Shown: positions 41,542 to 51,587 of the stretch, in pieces
Position numbering within the stretch: the stretch's first letter is position 1
How the letters are laid out: every line of letters begins with the position of its first letter
From: Candidatus Mycobacterium wuenschmannii
GTDB lineage: Bacteria > Actinomycetota > Actinomycetes > Mycobacteriales > Mycobacteriaceae
Reading direction: 5' to 3'
Length of the DNA: 64,000 nt
Assembly: GCF_030252325.1 (NCBI RefSeq)
Contig: NZ_CP126981.1
Location: forward strand, 3,286,001-3,350,000
Translations under genes and position numbers: made by a program
The notes under the pieces: model-generated
What the model was told of the DNA's origin: nothing
Database searches by the model: none
Seen by the model: only the letters and a program-made list of their open reading frames with translations

Positions 41542-43131
41542 GTGAGGATGGCAGGGGCACTTCCCGAACGAATCCAGGGATTCGTTCAGTGGTTCGTGCG
41601 CACGCCATGGCCGGTGTTCACGCTGAGCCAGCTGCAGGCCGACATCATCGGCGCGTTGTTGGTGCTCGGCTTCCTGCGCTACGGCCTACCCCCGGAAGAC
41701 CGGATCGAGCTGCAGAAGCTCCCGGCCATGAACCTTGCCACCTTCGTCGGCTCGATCGTGGTCCTGTTCGCCATCGGCACCGCGATCAGCGCCCGACTCC
41801 TGATACCCGTGTTTCGCTGGCAGCGCCGCGATTCGCTGCTGGCCGACACCGACCCGGCGGCCACCGAACTGGCCCGCAGCCGCGCGCTGCGCACGCCGTT
41901 CCACCGCACGATCATCAACCTGGCGTCGTGGCTGATCGGTGGGGTGGTGTTCATCGTCGCCAGTTGGCCGGTAGCCCACCACGCCGCACCGGTAGTGGCG
42001 GTCGCCACCGGCCTGGGCGCCACCGCCACCGCCATCATCGGCTACCTGCAGTCCGAGCGGGTACTGCGCCCGGTCGCCGTCGCCGCCCTGCGCGGCGGGC
42101 TGCCGGAGAACATCCGGGCGTCCGGGGTGATCGGACGCCAGATGCTGGCCTGGGCGCTGTCCACCGGGGTGCCGCTGCTGGCGATCGTGCTGGCCGTCGT
42201 CGGTGACAAAGCGGCGTTTCTGCACGGGCCGCCGGAGAAGCTGCTGAACCCGGTGCTGCTGCTGGCGTTGCTCGCGCTGGGCATCGGCCTGGCCAGCACG
42301 CTGCTGGTGGCGATGTCGATCGCCGACCCGCTGCGCCAATTGCGTTGGGCCCTCGGCGAAGTGCAGCGGGGTAACTACAACGCGCACATGCAGATCTACG
42401 ACGCCAGCGAACTCGGCCTGCTGCAGGCCGGCTTCAACGACATGGTCCGCGACCTGTCCGAGCGGCAGCGGTTGCGCGACCTGTTCGGCCGCTACGTCGG
42501 CGAGGATGTGGCCCGTCGGGCCCTGGAACGCGGCACCGAACTCGGCGGCCAGGAGCGCGACGTCGCGGTGCTGTTCGTCGACCTGGTCGGCTCGACCAAG
42601 CTGGCGTCGACCAGGCCGCCCGCCGAGGTGGTCAGCATGCTCAACGAGTTCTTCCGGGTGGTGGTCGACACCGTCGGGCGGCACGGCGGCTTCGTCAACA
42701 AGTTCCAGGGCGACGCGGCGCTGGCAATCTTCGGGGCGCCGATCGAGCACCCGGACGCCTCGGGTGGGGCGCTCGCGGCGGCCCGCGAATTGCACGACGA
42801 ACTGCTGCCGGTGATCGGCTCCGCCGAGTTCGGCATCGGGGTGTCGTCCGGCCGCGCAATCGCCGGGCACATCGGCGCGCTGGCCCGCTTCGAGTACACG
42901 GTGATCGGCGACCCGGTCAACGAGGCGGCGCGGCTGACCGAGTTGGCCAAGCTCGAGGACGGCCACGTGCTGGCCTCGGCGGTCGCGGTCAGCGGCGCAC
43001 TGGACGCCGAAGCGCTGTGCTGGGACGTGGCCGAGGTGGTCGCCCTGCGCGGGCGCACCGCGCCGACACAGCTGGCCCGACCACTGAATCTCGCGGCGGC
43101 GGAAGAGATTTCGAACGAATTGAGCGGCTAG
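41542..43131 (+). CDS. Membrane-bound class III adenylate cyclase with HAMP domain (Rv3645 type)
   Basis: About 529 residues. Six membrane helices in the first 270 residues are followed by a HAMP domain (about 270-322) and a class III cyclase domain. The metal-binding Asp residues are in LFVDLVGSTKLAS and NKFQGDAALAIFG, the adenine-selecting Lys in NKFQGD, and the Asp and Asn/Arg pair in TVIGDPVNEAARL, so the active site looks complete. Rv3645 makes most of the cAMP in M. tuberculosis and responds to fatty acids. The start is not certain: GTG at 41542 or ATG at 41548 fit; the tuberculosis protein is about 20 residues longer. Confidence 0.9.
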   Translation: MRMAGALPERIQGFVQWFVRTPWPVFTLSQLQADIIGALLVLGFLRYGLPPEDRIELQKLPAMNLATFVGSIVVLFAIGTAISARLLIPVFRWQRRDSLLADTDPAATELARSRALRTPFHRTIINLASWLIGGVVFIVASWPVAHHAAPVVAVATGLGATATAIIGYLQSERVLRPVAVAALRGGLPENIRASGVIGRQMLAWALSTGVPLLAIVLAVVGDKAAFLHGPPEKLLNPVLLLALLALGIGLASTLLVAMSIADPLRQLRWALGEVQRGNYNAHMQIYDASELGLLQAGFNDMVRDLSERQRLRDLFGRYVGEDVARRALERGTELGGQERDVAVLFVDLVGSTKLASTRPPAEVVSMLNEFFRVVVDTVGRHGGFVNKFQGDAALAIFGAPIEHPDASGGALAAARELHDELLPVIGSAEFGIGVSSGRAIAGHIGALARFEYTVIGDPVNEAARLTELAKLEDGHVLASAVAVSGALDAEALCWDVAEVVALRGRTAPTQLARPLNLAAAEEISNELSG

Positions 43132-43526
43132 CGTCCGGCAGGCGGAGTGAGCGTCAGATCGCTGGGCAGCAACGGCCCGATCTCGATGAAATTCTTGCCC
43201 TGCGGGTCGTTGGCTCCGGCCGGGTCGTTGCCCAGGTTGAGCAGGTCGCTGAGGCCCGGGATGTCGGCCGGCTGACCGCCCTCCAGAACTCCGTCGTACT
43301 CGGTGATGTTCTGGACGACGACCGGGGTTTCGACGCCGCCCATGGTCTGCAGCAGGTCAGCGAACGATGGGCCATTGGCGTCGGGGTTGTCGTGGGAGTT
43401 GTTCGAGAGTTGCATCGCCGGCACCTCGACATCGCGCAACGGCGGCGACGATGGGGCGGCGATCAGGACGCTGATGCCACCGATAGCAACACCAGCGGTG
43501 ATGCCATACCGGACGGCGGGTCGCAT
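43128..43526 (-). CDS. Small secreted hypothetical protein
   Basis: 132 residues with an N-terminal signal or anchor (about 8-25, ITAGVAIGGISVLIAAPSS) and a polar, Asn/Asp/Pro-rich remainder without cysteines, probably disordered. It converges on the cyclase gene with a 4-base overlap. The family is not known to me. GGGAGAATC lies just before the ATG. Confidence 0.72.
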   Translation of the reverse strand: MRPAVRYGITAGVAIGGISVLIAAPSSPPLRDVEVPAMQLSNNSHDNPDANGPSFADLLQTMGGVETPVVVQNITEYDGVLEGGQPADIPGLSDLLNLGNDPAGANDPQGKNFIEIGPLLPSDLTLTPPAGR

Positions 43527-43646
43527 GATTCTCCCTAGCGGACGTCTGACGATTTCACGACGTGTGTAGGGATACTGTAGCTGAGAACTGGCTGAGAATC
43601 ACCCATTATTTTTCCAGGTTATCGAATCGATACCTGAAAATGCGCT

Positions 43647-46451
43647 CTAGCTGCGCTTTGCCGCCTTCTTCGCCGTCGTCTTCTTGGCGGCTTTCTTGGC
43701 CGGAGACTTCTTGGCGGCGGCTTTCTTGGCGGTCTTCTTCACCGGTCCACGGGCGCGCCGATCGGCCAGCAACTCGGACGCCCGCGCGTCGGTGATCGAC
43801 AGCACGTCGTCGCCCTTGCGCAGGCTCGCGTTGGTCTCGCCGTCGGTGACGTAGGGGCCGAACCGGCCGTCCTTGATCACCATCGGCTTGCCCGAGGCAG
43901 CATCGGTGCCGAGTTCGCGCAGCGGCGGTGCCGCCGCACCCTGGCGGCCACGCCGCTTCGGCTCGGCGTAGAGCTTCAGCGCCTCTTCCAGCGTCACCGA
44001 GAAGATCTGATCTTCGGTGGCCAGCGACCGAGAGTCGGTGCCCTTCTTCAGATACGGCCCGTAGCGGCCGTTCTGCGAGGTGATCTCCTCCTTGGACTCC
44101 GGGTCGATGCCGACCACCCGCGGCAGCGAGAGCAGCTTGAGGGCGTCCTCGAGCGTCACGGTCTGCAGGTCCATGCTGCGCAGCAGCGACCCGGTGCGCG
44201 GCTTGGGCCCGGTCGGCTTCTTGCCCTTCTTCGCCGGCTGGCCCGCGGCGCCGTCGTCGTCGTCCGGCTTGGGCAGCACCTCGGTGACGTAGGGACCGTA
44301 GCGGCCGTCCTTGGCGACGATCTCGTGCCCGGACTCCGGGTCGACGCCCAGCGAGCGGCCTTCCTGCGGCGTCGAGAACAGCTCTTCGGCGACCTCCAGC
44401 GTGAGCTCGTCGGGAGTCAGCGAGTCGTGCAGATTGGCCCGCTGCGGCGTGAGCTCGCCGTCGTCACCCGTCACCATCCGCTCGAGATAGGGCCCGTTGC
44501 GTCCGACGCGCACGTTGACCGTGCGGCCCTCGGCGTCGTCAAAAAGCTTGATGGAGTTGACTTCTCGTGCGTCAATGCCTTCGAGGTTGACGCCGACCAG
44601 CTTCTTCAGCCCGCCCGATCGCGCGATCGAGTCGTCGACACCGTGCTCGCCGCCGAAGTAGAAGTTGTTGAGCCAGTTGGTGCGTCGCTCGGTGCCGGAT
44701 GCGATCGCGTCGAGTTCGTCTTCCATCGCGGCGGTGAAGCCGTAGTCGACGAGCCGGCCGAAATGCTGCTCCAGCAAACCGATCACGGCGAACGCGACCC
44801 ACGACGGGACCAGCGCGCTGCCCTTCTTGTGGACATAGCCGCGGTCCTGGATGGTCTTGATGATCGACGAATACGTCGACGGCCGGCCGATGCCGAGCTC
44901 TTCGAGTGCCTTGATCAGGGAGGCCTCGGTGTAGCGGGCCGGCGGATTGGTGGAGTGGCCGTCCGGGGTCAGCTCGCTGGCGTCGACCCGTTGCCCCTGG
45001 GTCAGCTGCGGCAACCGGCTCTCGGCGTCGTCGGCCTCGCCTCCGGCGAGTTCGTCGACGGTCTCGACGTAGGCCTTGAGGAATCCGGCGAACGTGATGG
45101 TCCGGCCGCTGGCGCTGAACTGCACCTGACGATCGCCCGACTCGCCGTTGATCCGCAGGCTCAGCGTGGTCCCGCGGGCGTCGGCCATCTGCGACGCGAC
45201 CGTGCGCTGCCAGATCAGCTCGTAGAGCCGGAACTCGTCGTTGTCCAGCTCGCGCCGCAACCCGTCGGGAGTGGCGAACGTTTCACCGGCCGGCCGGATG
45301 GCCTCGTGGGCCTCCTGCGCGTTCTTCACCCTGCGGGTGTACTGCCGAGCAGACGGGTGGACGTACTCCTCGCCGTAGAGCTGCCGGGCCTGTGTACGGG
45401 CCGCGTTGATCGCCGACTGCGACAGCGTGGTCGAGTCGGTGCGCATGTAGGTGATGTAGCCGTTCTCGTACAGCCGCTGGGCGAGGCTCATCGTGCGCTC
45501 CGCGGAGAACCGCAGCTTGCGGCCGGCCTCCTGCTGCAGCGTCGACGTCATGAACGGCGGATACGGGCGACGGGTGTAGGGCTTTTCCTCGACCGAGCCG
45601 ACGGTCAGCTGCTGCCCGCGCAGGCCGGTGGCCAGCGACACGGCGCCGGCCTCGTCGAGGACGGTCACCTCGTCGGGCTTGCGCACCGCGCCGAGGGAGT
45701 CGAAGTCGCGGCCGGTCGCGACCCGCAGGCCGTCGACCGAGGTCAGCCGGGCGTTGAAGCGCGGCGGCGACGCCTTCGGGTCGGAGACGCTGGCATCTAG
45801 CTCGGCAACCACGTCCCAGTAGGCCGCGCTGCGGAACGCCATCCGGTCACGTTCGCGCTGCACGATGATGCGGGTGGCCACCGACTGGACCCGGCCCGCG
45901 GACAGCTTGGGCGCCACCTTCTTCCACAACACCGGGCTGACCTCGTAGCCGTACAACCGGTCCAGGATGCGGCGGGTCTCTTGGGCGTCGACGAGGTCGA
46001 TGTCGAGGTCACGCGGATTTGCGGCGGCGTCCAGGATCGCCTGCTCGGTGATCTCGTGGAAGACCATCCGCTTGATCGGGACGCGCGGTTTGAGGGTCTC
46101 GAGCAGGTGCCAGGCGATCGCCTCGCCCTCGCGGTCACCATCCGTGGCCAGGTAGAGCTCGTCGACGTCTTTGAGCAGGCCTTTGAGCTCGGTGACCGTG
46201 CTCTTCTTGTCTGGGCTGATGATGTAGAGCGGCTCGAAGTCGGCGTCGACGTTGACCCCGAGGCGTGCCCAGGGCTCGGACTTGTACTTCGCGGGCACGT
46301 CGGCCGCCGCCCGGGGCAGGTCACGAATGTGACCGCGGGAGGACTCGACGATGTAGTTCGCGCCCAGATAGCCGGCCAATTTGCGCGCTTTGGTGGGCGA
46401 CTCGACAATGACGAGTCGCCGTGTGGCGCCATTCCCGCCGCTATCTGCCAC
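43647..46451 (-). CDS. topA: DNA topoisomerase I
   Basis: Relaxes negative supercoils by a single-strand passage mechanism. The 934-residue length equals that of the tuberculosis enzyme. The Toprim domain starts VIVESPTKARKLAGYLG and has DGDREGEAIAWHL. The catalytic Tyr is in YITYMRTDSTTLS. Four copies of the actinobacterial C-terminal Topo-C repeat (GRYGPYV/L-type motifs) follow. The last 30 residues are Lys/Ala repeats that aid processivity. GTG at 46451 starts the conserved N-terminus. Like other mycobacteria it lacks zinc-finger cysteines. Confidence 0.97.
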   Translation of the reverse strand: MADSGGNGATRRLVIVESPTKARKLAGYLGANYIVESSRGHIRDLPRAAADVPAKYKSEPWARLGVNVDADFEPLYIISPDKKSTVTELKGLLKDVDELYLATDGDREGEAIAWHLLETLKPRVPIKRMVFHEITEQAILDAAANPRDLDIDLVDAQETRRILDRLYGYEVSPVLWKKVAPKLSAGRVQSVATRIIVQRERDRMAFRSAAYWDVVAELDASVSDPKASPPRFNARLTSVDGLRVATGRDFDSLGAVRKPDEVTVLDEAGAVSLATGLRGQQLTVGSVEEKPYTRRPYPPFMTSTLQQEAGRKLRFSAERTMSLAQRLYENGYITYMRTDSTTLSQSAINAARTQARQLYGEEYVHPSARQYTRRVKNAQEAHEAIRPAGETFATPDGLRRELDNDEFRLYELIWQRTVASQMADARGTTLSLRINGESGDRQVQFSASGRTITFAGFLKAYVETVDELAGGEADDAESRLPQLTQGQRVDASELTPDGHSTNPPARYTEASLIKALEELGIGRPSTYSSIIKTIQDRGYVHKKGSALVPSWVAFAVIGLLEQHFGRLVDYGFTAAMEDELDAIASGTERRTNWLNNFYFGGEHGVDDSIARSGGLKKLVGVNLEGIDAREVNSIKLFDDAEGRTVNVRVGRNGPYLERMVTGDDGELTPQRANLHDSLTPDELTLEVAEELFSTPQEGRSLGVDPESGHEIVAKDGRYGPYVTEVLPKPDDDDGAAGQPAKKGKKPTGPKPRTGSLLRSMDLQTVTLEDALKLLSLPRVVGIDPESKEEITSQNGRYGPYLKKGTDSRSLATEDQIFSVTLEEALKLYAEPKRRGRQGAAAPPLRELGTDAASGKPMVIKDGRFGPYVTDGETNASLRKGDDVLSITDARASELLADRRARGPVKKTAKKAAAKKSPAKKAAKKTTAKKAAKRS

Positions 46452-46628
46452 CGTTGTTTACGCTCGCTTTCACTACTTATTCGGCCCCCACCGGCCCCGC
46501 GGATGGGTATTTCCGCGATCAGCCAGCGTCAATCTACGGTGCCTTGCGGCCTGCAGACACCTGACAATGTGGCACCCGAGATGGGCCGACGCAAACCGAC
46601 CCCCCGTGTGCGGGTCGTCCAATTGACG

Positions 46629-47207
46629 CTAGACGTGCGGCCAGAAAGGCAATGCCTCGGCGACGTCCGGCGGTTCCCCAACGTTCTCTACCAGGCGCGA
46701 TAGCCGCCGACGGCCGCTGATCCGCAGGGCGGGCCGGGCTCCGCGGGTGCCGATCAGGGTCGGCGCGATCCCGACCCGCATCAGCGCCGACGCCAGCGGC
46801 GAATGGGTGTCCGGCGCGTGCGGGTCGAGTCCTAATAGGTAGCGGTCGGCTTCGGGGCTGCCGGCGGCAAGGATCCAGGCGCGCAATTCTCGCGGCCCGG
46901 GCAACCACAGCGGGGGAACGGTCTTGACCGCCCCCCGGGTCCATTCGCCGGCCATCGGCCGCAGCCGGCTGTCCACCTCGGTGCGCACCAGCGGCGTGTG
47001 TTCGTCGGTCTGGGTGATCTCGGCCGTCAACCCAGCGTCGTCGATCATCTGCCCGAGCGCTTCCGCGCGCCAGGCTTGGTCGACGACCACCGACAGCCGC
47101 GCGCCGCTACCGGCGGTGACGATCTGGCCGGCCGCCGCGAGCACCCCGGTGAGATCGGTGACCGCGGGGGGCACCGACTCGGCCGAGAAGAACGACAGCT
47201 GGCTCAC
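46629..47207 (-). CDS. Conserved hypothetical protein (Rv3647c type)
   Basis: 192 residues, soluble, rich in basic residues towards the C-terminus (GRRRLSRLVENVGEPP). No recognised domain. Family homologues are restricted to actinobacteria and always lie next to topA and cspA. GTG at 47207 gives the N-terminus SQLSFFSAESVPPA and the same length as Rv3647c. A nucleic-acid-related role is suggested only by the neighbours. Confidence 0.85.
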   Translation of the reverse strand: MSQLSFFSAESVPPAVTDLTGVLAAAGQIVTAGSGARLSVVVDQAWRAEALGQMIDDAGLTAEITQTDEHTPLVRTEVDSRLRPMAGEWTRGAVKTVPPLWLPGPRELRAWILAAGSPEADRYLLGLDPHAPDTHSPLASALMRVGIAPTLIGTRGARPALRISGRRRLSRLVENVGEPPDVAEALPFWPHV

Positions 47208-47347
47208 GACAACGACATTAAGCGGTCGACCGACGACGATGCGCGCCGCGACGCGGCGTGAGGAGGAGTCGGTCCATCGGATCCGGACGGCAACACAGGC
47301 CATCGCGTGCGGGGCGCCGCACAAGCAAGCGATGGAGCAAGCAGCGA

Positions 47348-47392
47348 AAACCCCCCGTCCGAGTCCGGTGATTCCGAATCGTGCGGGGGGTT
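47348..47392 (-). terminator. Rho-independent terminator after cspA
   Basis: On the minus strand an eight-base stem ACCCCCCG/CGGGGGGT closes a 25-base loop that has its own pairing (GATTCGGAATC), and TTTTCG follows. It lies 16 bases past the cspA stop. Confidence 0.85.
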
Positions 47393-47407
47393 GTCGTTAA
47401 CAGTTGC

Positions 47408-47611
47408 TCAGACGGCGCGGACGCCGGTGGCCTGGGGACCCTTGGGGCTCTGGCCGACCTCGAACTCGACTCGCTGGTTCTCCTCGAGGGTGCGGAAGCC
47501 GCTTCCCTGGATCTCCGTGTAGTGGACGAACACGTCGGCCGAACCGTCTTCGGGGGCGATGAAGCCGAATCCCTTTTCCGCGTTGAACCACTTCACAGTT
47601 CCCTGTGGCAT
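47408..47611 (-). CDS. cspA: Cold-shock protein A
   Basis: A 67-residue single cold-shock domain that binds single-stranded RNA/DNA as a chaperone. RNP1 KGFGFI and RNP2 VFVHY are intact, and [17 protein letters not shown] is the family N-terminus. AAAGGAAC lies 11 bases before the ATG. Expression as a monocistronic, well-terminated RNA fits an abundant protein. Confidence 0.97.
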   Translation of the reverse strand: MPQGTVKWFNAEKGFGFIAPEDGSADVFVHYTEIQGSGFRTLEENQRVEFEVGQSPKGPQATGVRAV

Positions 47612-47943
47612 TTCTCGATTGTTCCTTTACTACTCGGGTGCGAAGCATCACCTCGATGCTCCGGGCCCGTTCCGACCGCTAGACCTTGCTGAGTCGCCGG
47701 AACTTCACCCGACCTACAACGCAGGAACCGCGGGCGCAACGTCGATCCTGCGAAAGTGTGACACGAACACAGAAGCTGCGACCGCAATCAGTCAACCATG
47801 TTCATCGCCACAGCAACAGCCTCAGAATCGCTTTTGAGCTACCACGAGGTAAACAATTCAAGAGCGACGCCGAAACCCCCGGTCGGAAAGGGGCTATTGG
47901 ACACACTTTCGGCTCACCGGTTCGGATCAGGAGGCGCTTAATC
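47612..47943. other. Intergenic region between cspA and the helicase gene
   Basis: A 332-base gap between divergent genes that holds the cspA leader and both promoters. An open frame in phase with the helicase runs through much of it, but its amino-acid sequence is Arg/Ser/Thr rich and looks non-coding. AGGAGG at 47929-47934 serves the helicase start. No other gene is visible. Confidence 0.6.
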
Positions 47944-50286
47944 GTGGTGACGTTCGGCAGCGAGTTGCTCGCCGCCGCGGTCGCGGGCACCGACGCGGAC
48001 GAGCATCCGCTGCGCCACGTGGCCGAGTTGCCGGCACGTCATGGTCGCCAACAGCCTTGGCCGACATGGGTCGAACCCGACGTGCTGCGCGCGTTCACCG
48101 ATCGCGGCATCGTTTCGCCGTGGGCGCATCAGGCCATCGCCGCCGACCTGGCGCACGCCGGGCATCACGTTGTTATCAGTACTGGCACCGCATCCGGGAA
48201 ATCATTGGCCTACCAGTTACCGATCCTCAATGAATTGGCAATGAATACGCGCGCCCGCGCGCTGTACATCTCGCCGACGAAAGCCCTTGGCCACGACCAA
48301 CTACGGGCCGCCCACTCGCTGACCGCAGCCGTCCCACGACTGGCCGACGTGGCGCCGACCGCGTACGACGGCGACAGCCCCACCGAGATACGGCGCCTGG
48401 CCCGCGAGCGTTCGCGCTGGGTGTTCTCCAACCCCGACATGGTGCATCTGGCCCTGCTGCGCAACCACGCCCGCTGGGCGATGTTCCTGCGCAATCTGCG
48501 TTTCGTGGTGGTCGACGAATGCCATTACTATCGTGGGGTTTTCGGCTCGAATGTGGCGATGGTGCTACGCCGACTGCTGCGGTTGTGCTCCCGTTATTCC
48601 GCCGACCCCGCACTGACGCCGACGGTGATCTTCGCCAGCGCGACGACGTCGGCGCCGGGTGCGACCGCCGCCGAACTCATCGGCCAACCCGTCGAGGAGG
48701 TCACCGACGACGGCTCACCGCAGGGTGCCCGGACGGTGGCGTTGTGGGAACCCGCACTGCGTGCCGACCTCACGGGCGAAAACGGCGCTCCGGTTAGACG
48801 ATCCGCGGGTAGTGAAGCGGCGCGCCTGATGGCGGATCTGATCGCCGAGGGCGCGCGCACGCTGACGTTCGTCCGCTCGCGCCGCGGTGCCGAATTGACC
48901 GCTCTGGCAACGCGTGCGCGGTTGGAAGACATTGCGCCGCAACTGGCCGAGACCGTGGCGTCGTATCGCGCCGGCTATCTGCCCGAGGACCGCAATGCCC
49001 TCGAACAGGCGTTGCTGGACGGACAGCTGCGCGGCCTGGCCACCACCAATGCGTTGGAACTCGGCATCGACATAGCTGGCCTGGATGCGGTGGTGCTGGC
49101 CGGTTTTCCTGGCACGGTCACGTCGTTTTGGCAACAGGCCGGCCGATCCGGCCGGCGCGGGCAGGGTGCGCTGGTGGTGCTGGTCGCCCGCGACGATCCG
49201 CTGGACACCTATCTGGTGCACAACCCGGAGGCGTTGCTGGACAAGCCGATCGAGCGGGTCGTGATCGATCCGAGTAACCCCTATATCCTCGGTCCTCAGT
49301 TACTCTGCGCCGCAACTGAATTGCCGCTCGACGATGCCGAGGTGCGCATGCTGGGCGCCGAGGACGTCGCCGCCGAACTGGTCGACGACGGCCTGCTTCG
49401 ACGGCGGGTGGGCAAGTACTATCCGGCGCTGGGAGTGAATCCCCATCCGGCGGTGGACATTCGGGGGCCGACGGGCGGCCAGATCGTGATCGTCGAAGGT
49501 GAGACCGGGCGACTGCTCGGGACCGCGAGCGCGGGCCAGGCGGCCGCTGCAGTACACCCGGGGGCGGTGTACCTACATCAGGGCGAGAGTTACGTCGTCG
49601 ATTCGCTGGACTTCGACGAGGGTATGGCGTTCGTGCATGCCGAGGATCCCGGATACGCCACGTTCGCACGCGAACTCACCGACATCACGGTCAACGGTCC
49701 CGGCGAACGGCGGACGTTCGGCCCGGTCACATTCGGGCTGGTTCCGGTCAGCGTGACCAACCAAATCGTGGGCTACCTCCGCCGGCGACTCAACGGCGAG
49801 GTGATCGACTTCGTCGAGTTGGTGCTGCCACCGCACACCCTGGACACCATGGCGGTGATGTACACCATCACTCCAGAGGCGCTGGGCGACAACGGGATCG
49901 GGGCACTGCAAATACCCGGATCGCTGCACGCCGCAGAACATGCCGCGATCGGTCTGCTGCCACTGGTGGCCAGTTGCGACCGCGGTGACATCGGCGGGTT
50001 GTCGACTGCTATCGGGCCCGAATCCGATGGTCTGCCAACCGTATTCGTCTACGACGGCTACCCGGGTGGAGCCGGTTTCGCCGAACAGGGCTACCGTCGC
50101 GCCGACACCTGGTTGTCCGCCACCCTCAAAGCCATCGAGGCGTGTGAGTGCCCGTCGGGATGCCCGTCGTGTGTGCAGTCGCCCAAGTGTGGCAACGGCA
50201 ACGATCCACTGGACAAGGCCGGAGCGATAGGGGTGTTGCGCCTGGTACTGGGTGCGCTGGCGGGTGGACATCAGTCATACGGATGA
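47944..50286 (+). CDS. DEAD/H-box helicase with DUF1998 zinc domain (MrfA/Hrq1-like)
   Basis: A 780-residue superfamily 2 helicase. Motif I is STGTASGKS (79-87), motif II DECH in VVVDECHYY, motif III SAT in FASATTS, and motif VI QQAGRSGRRGQG. The C-terminal DUF1998 region holds four cysteines, CECPSGCPSC and KCGNGN, a zinc site. Bacillus MrfA, a related DUF1998 helicase, works in excision of mitomycin adducts; a DNA-repair role is inferred from that. GTG at 47944 is chosen for its Shine-Dalgarno; GTG at 47947 is also possible. It corresponds to Rv3649. Confidence 0.92.
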   Translation: MVTFGSELLAAAVAGTDADEHPLRHVAELPARHGRQQPWPTWVEPDVLRAFTDRGIVSPWAHQAIAADLAHAGHHVVISTGTASGKSLAYQLPILNELAMNTRARALYISPTKALGHDQLRAAHSLTAAVPRLADVAPTAYDGDSPTEIRRLARERSRWVFSNPDMVHLALLRNHARWAMFLRNLRFVVVDECHYYRGVFGSNVAMVLRRLLRLCSRYSADPALTPTVIFASATTSAPGATAAELIGQPVEEVTDDGSPQGARTVALWEPALRADLTGENGAPVRRSAGSEAARLMADLIAEGARTLTFVRSRRGAELTALATRARLEDIAPQLAETVASYRAGYLPEDRNALEQALLDGQLRGLATTNALELGIDIAGLDAVVLAGFPGTVTSFWQQAGRSGRRGQGALVVLVARDDPLDTYLVHNPEALLDKPIERVVIDPSNPYILGPQLLCAATELPLDDAEVRMLGAEDVAAELVDDGLLRRRVGKYYPALGVNPHPAVDIRGPTGGQIVIVEGETGRLLGTASAGQAAAAVHPGAVYLHQGESYVVDSLDFDEGMAFVHAEDPGYATFARELTDITVNGPGERRTFGPVTFGLVPVSVTNQIVGYLRRRLNGEVIDFVELVLPPHTLDTMAVMYTITPEALGDNGIGALQIPGSLHAAEHAAIGLLPLVASCDRGDIGGLSTAIGPESDGLPTVFVYDGYPGGAGFAEQGYRRADTWLSATLKAIEACECPSGCPSCVQSPKCGNGNDPLDKAGAIGVLRLVLGALAGGHQSYG

Positions 50287-50567
50287 CGACCGACCCCTCG
50301 AACGGTCGACGCCCATATGGCTATTTCTTCGCAGTGGCCGCGATGAAACGCATTCCGCACTGCTGAAGAAACGGGCGCCCGGCGGTAAACAAATACGCGG
50401 AAAGCGTTCCGCACGTGGGCGCATCAGCAAAATACCGTTCGCTCGCCAACCTGTGCAAATCCACCACCGGCGCGTCAGGTTACCCACAGGTTCGTCACAG
50501 TGAAACGCACACGTATTCGGATGTGAGGCAAGGGGATATCGCCGTCTCGCCGCTAAACTGCTGACCT

Positions 50568-51587
50568 ATGACCGACGACTGGGTGCTGGTGGAGACGCTG
50601 GGCAGGGAACCGGCCGTAGTTGCGGTAGGCCGTCAGCTGCAGGATCTGATTCCGGTGGCCACATTTTTGAAGCGCACCGCCGGCCGCGCCGCCATCCAGT
50701 CCGCGATTGCCGAGTCGGTGCAGACCAGCAAAGGTCTGGTCAGCATCACGCCGAAGAAGGCCCGGGTGATCCGGACCGAACCGGTGCTGATGTCGGACGG
50801 CCGTATCCACGGCGTGCACGTCTGGAGCGGCCCACCGGAGCAGGAGCCACCCGAGCGGCCGATCCCGGGCCCGTTGAAGTGGGACATGACCCTCGGGGTC
50901 GCGACCGACACTCCTGCCTCCCTTTCCAACATGGGCCGCAAGGTGGAGATGGACGATCCGCAGGAGCGGGCATTCGCGGAGTGCTGGCCCTCCGGAGAGC
51001 TCAAACCCAACGAGGGGCGGGCACTGGCGGCGGCAGTCGGATTCGAACCGGGTCACACGATGTGCGACACCTGGGACGGCCGGGACTGGCAGGGCAATTC
51101 CATCCGGGTGAGCTTCGTGGTGCGCAGCGGAGTCGAGGACGGCGCGGACAGCCGCGAGCACCTGGTCGCCCGGGGCATGAACTGGCGCGCGGAACCCGCC
51201 GACCGGCCGACGCCGTCGGATCGGCTCGCCCAGCAGATCCTGCGTGGACTGGCCGAGCCCGGCGTGCACCGGGCGCTGTTCGACCCGCACAGCTGGACGC
51301 TGCTGAAGTGGCTCGACGCGCCGTGCCCGTTCTACGACTGGCGCCGCATCGCCGCCGACAGTCCACGGATCCATCCCGACGACGAGGCAAAGCGGGCGGC
51401 CATGCGCACCCAGTTCGCCGACGGGGCCGCCTCCGCGGTGCTGCGGCTGCCCGCCCACGAAGGCGGGTGGGTGCCGATTCATGCGACCGTCAACCGGGTG
51501 GAACTCGACGATGATACGTTCGCCGGCCTGGTGTCGGTGCGGCTGCCGACCGGGGCCGAGATCGCCGCCGCGGGCCTGGCCGATTAG
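50568..51587 (+). CDS. Conserved PAS/GAF-like sensor protein (Rv3651 type)
   Basis: 339 residues, soluble, no signal peptide. The sequence (DDWVLVETLGREPAVVAVGRQLQ) matches Rv3651. That family is thought to have a several-domain PAS-like arrangement and to be conserved in mycobacteria, but no enzymatic motif is visible and I cannot name a ligand. The 281 bases before it look non-coding; in H37Rv a PE gene (PE33) lies there. Its end overlaps the convergent TadE-like gene by four bases. Confidence 0.87.
   Translation: MTDDWVLVETLGREPAVVAVGRQLQDLIPVATFLKRTAGRAAIQSAIAESVQTSKGLVSITPKKARVIRTEPVLMSDGRIHGVHVWSGPPEQEPPERPIPGPLKWDMTLGVATDTPASLSNMGRKVEMDDPQERAFAECWPSGELKPNEGRALAAAVGFEPGHTMCDTWDGRDWQGNSIRVSFVVRSGVEDGADSREHLVARGMNWRAEPADRPTPSDRLAQQILRGLAEPGVHRALFDPHSWTLLKWLDAPCPFYDWRRIAADSPRIHPDDEAKRAAMRTQFADGAASAVLRLPAHEGGWVPIHATVNRVELDDDTFAGLVSVRLPTGAEIAAAGLAD

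Noticed and set aside
50287..50567. Possible PE gene (PE33 position)
   Set aside because: No PE motif or helical PE sequence in any frame; the short frames present have no conserved features.
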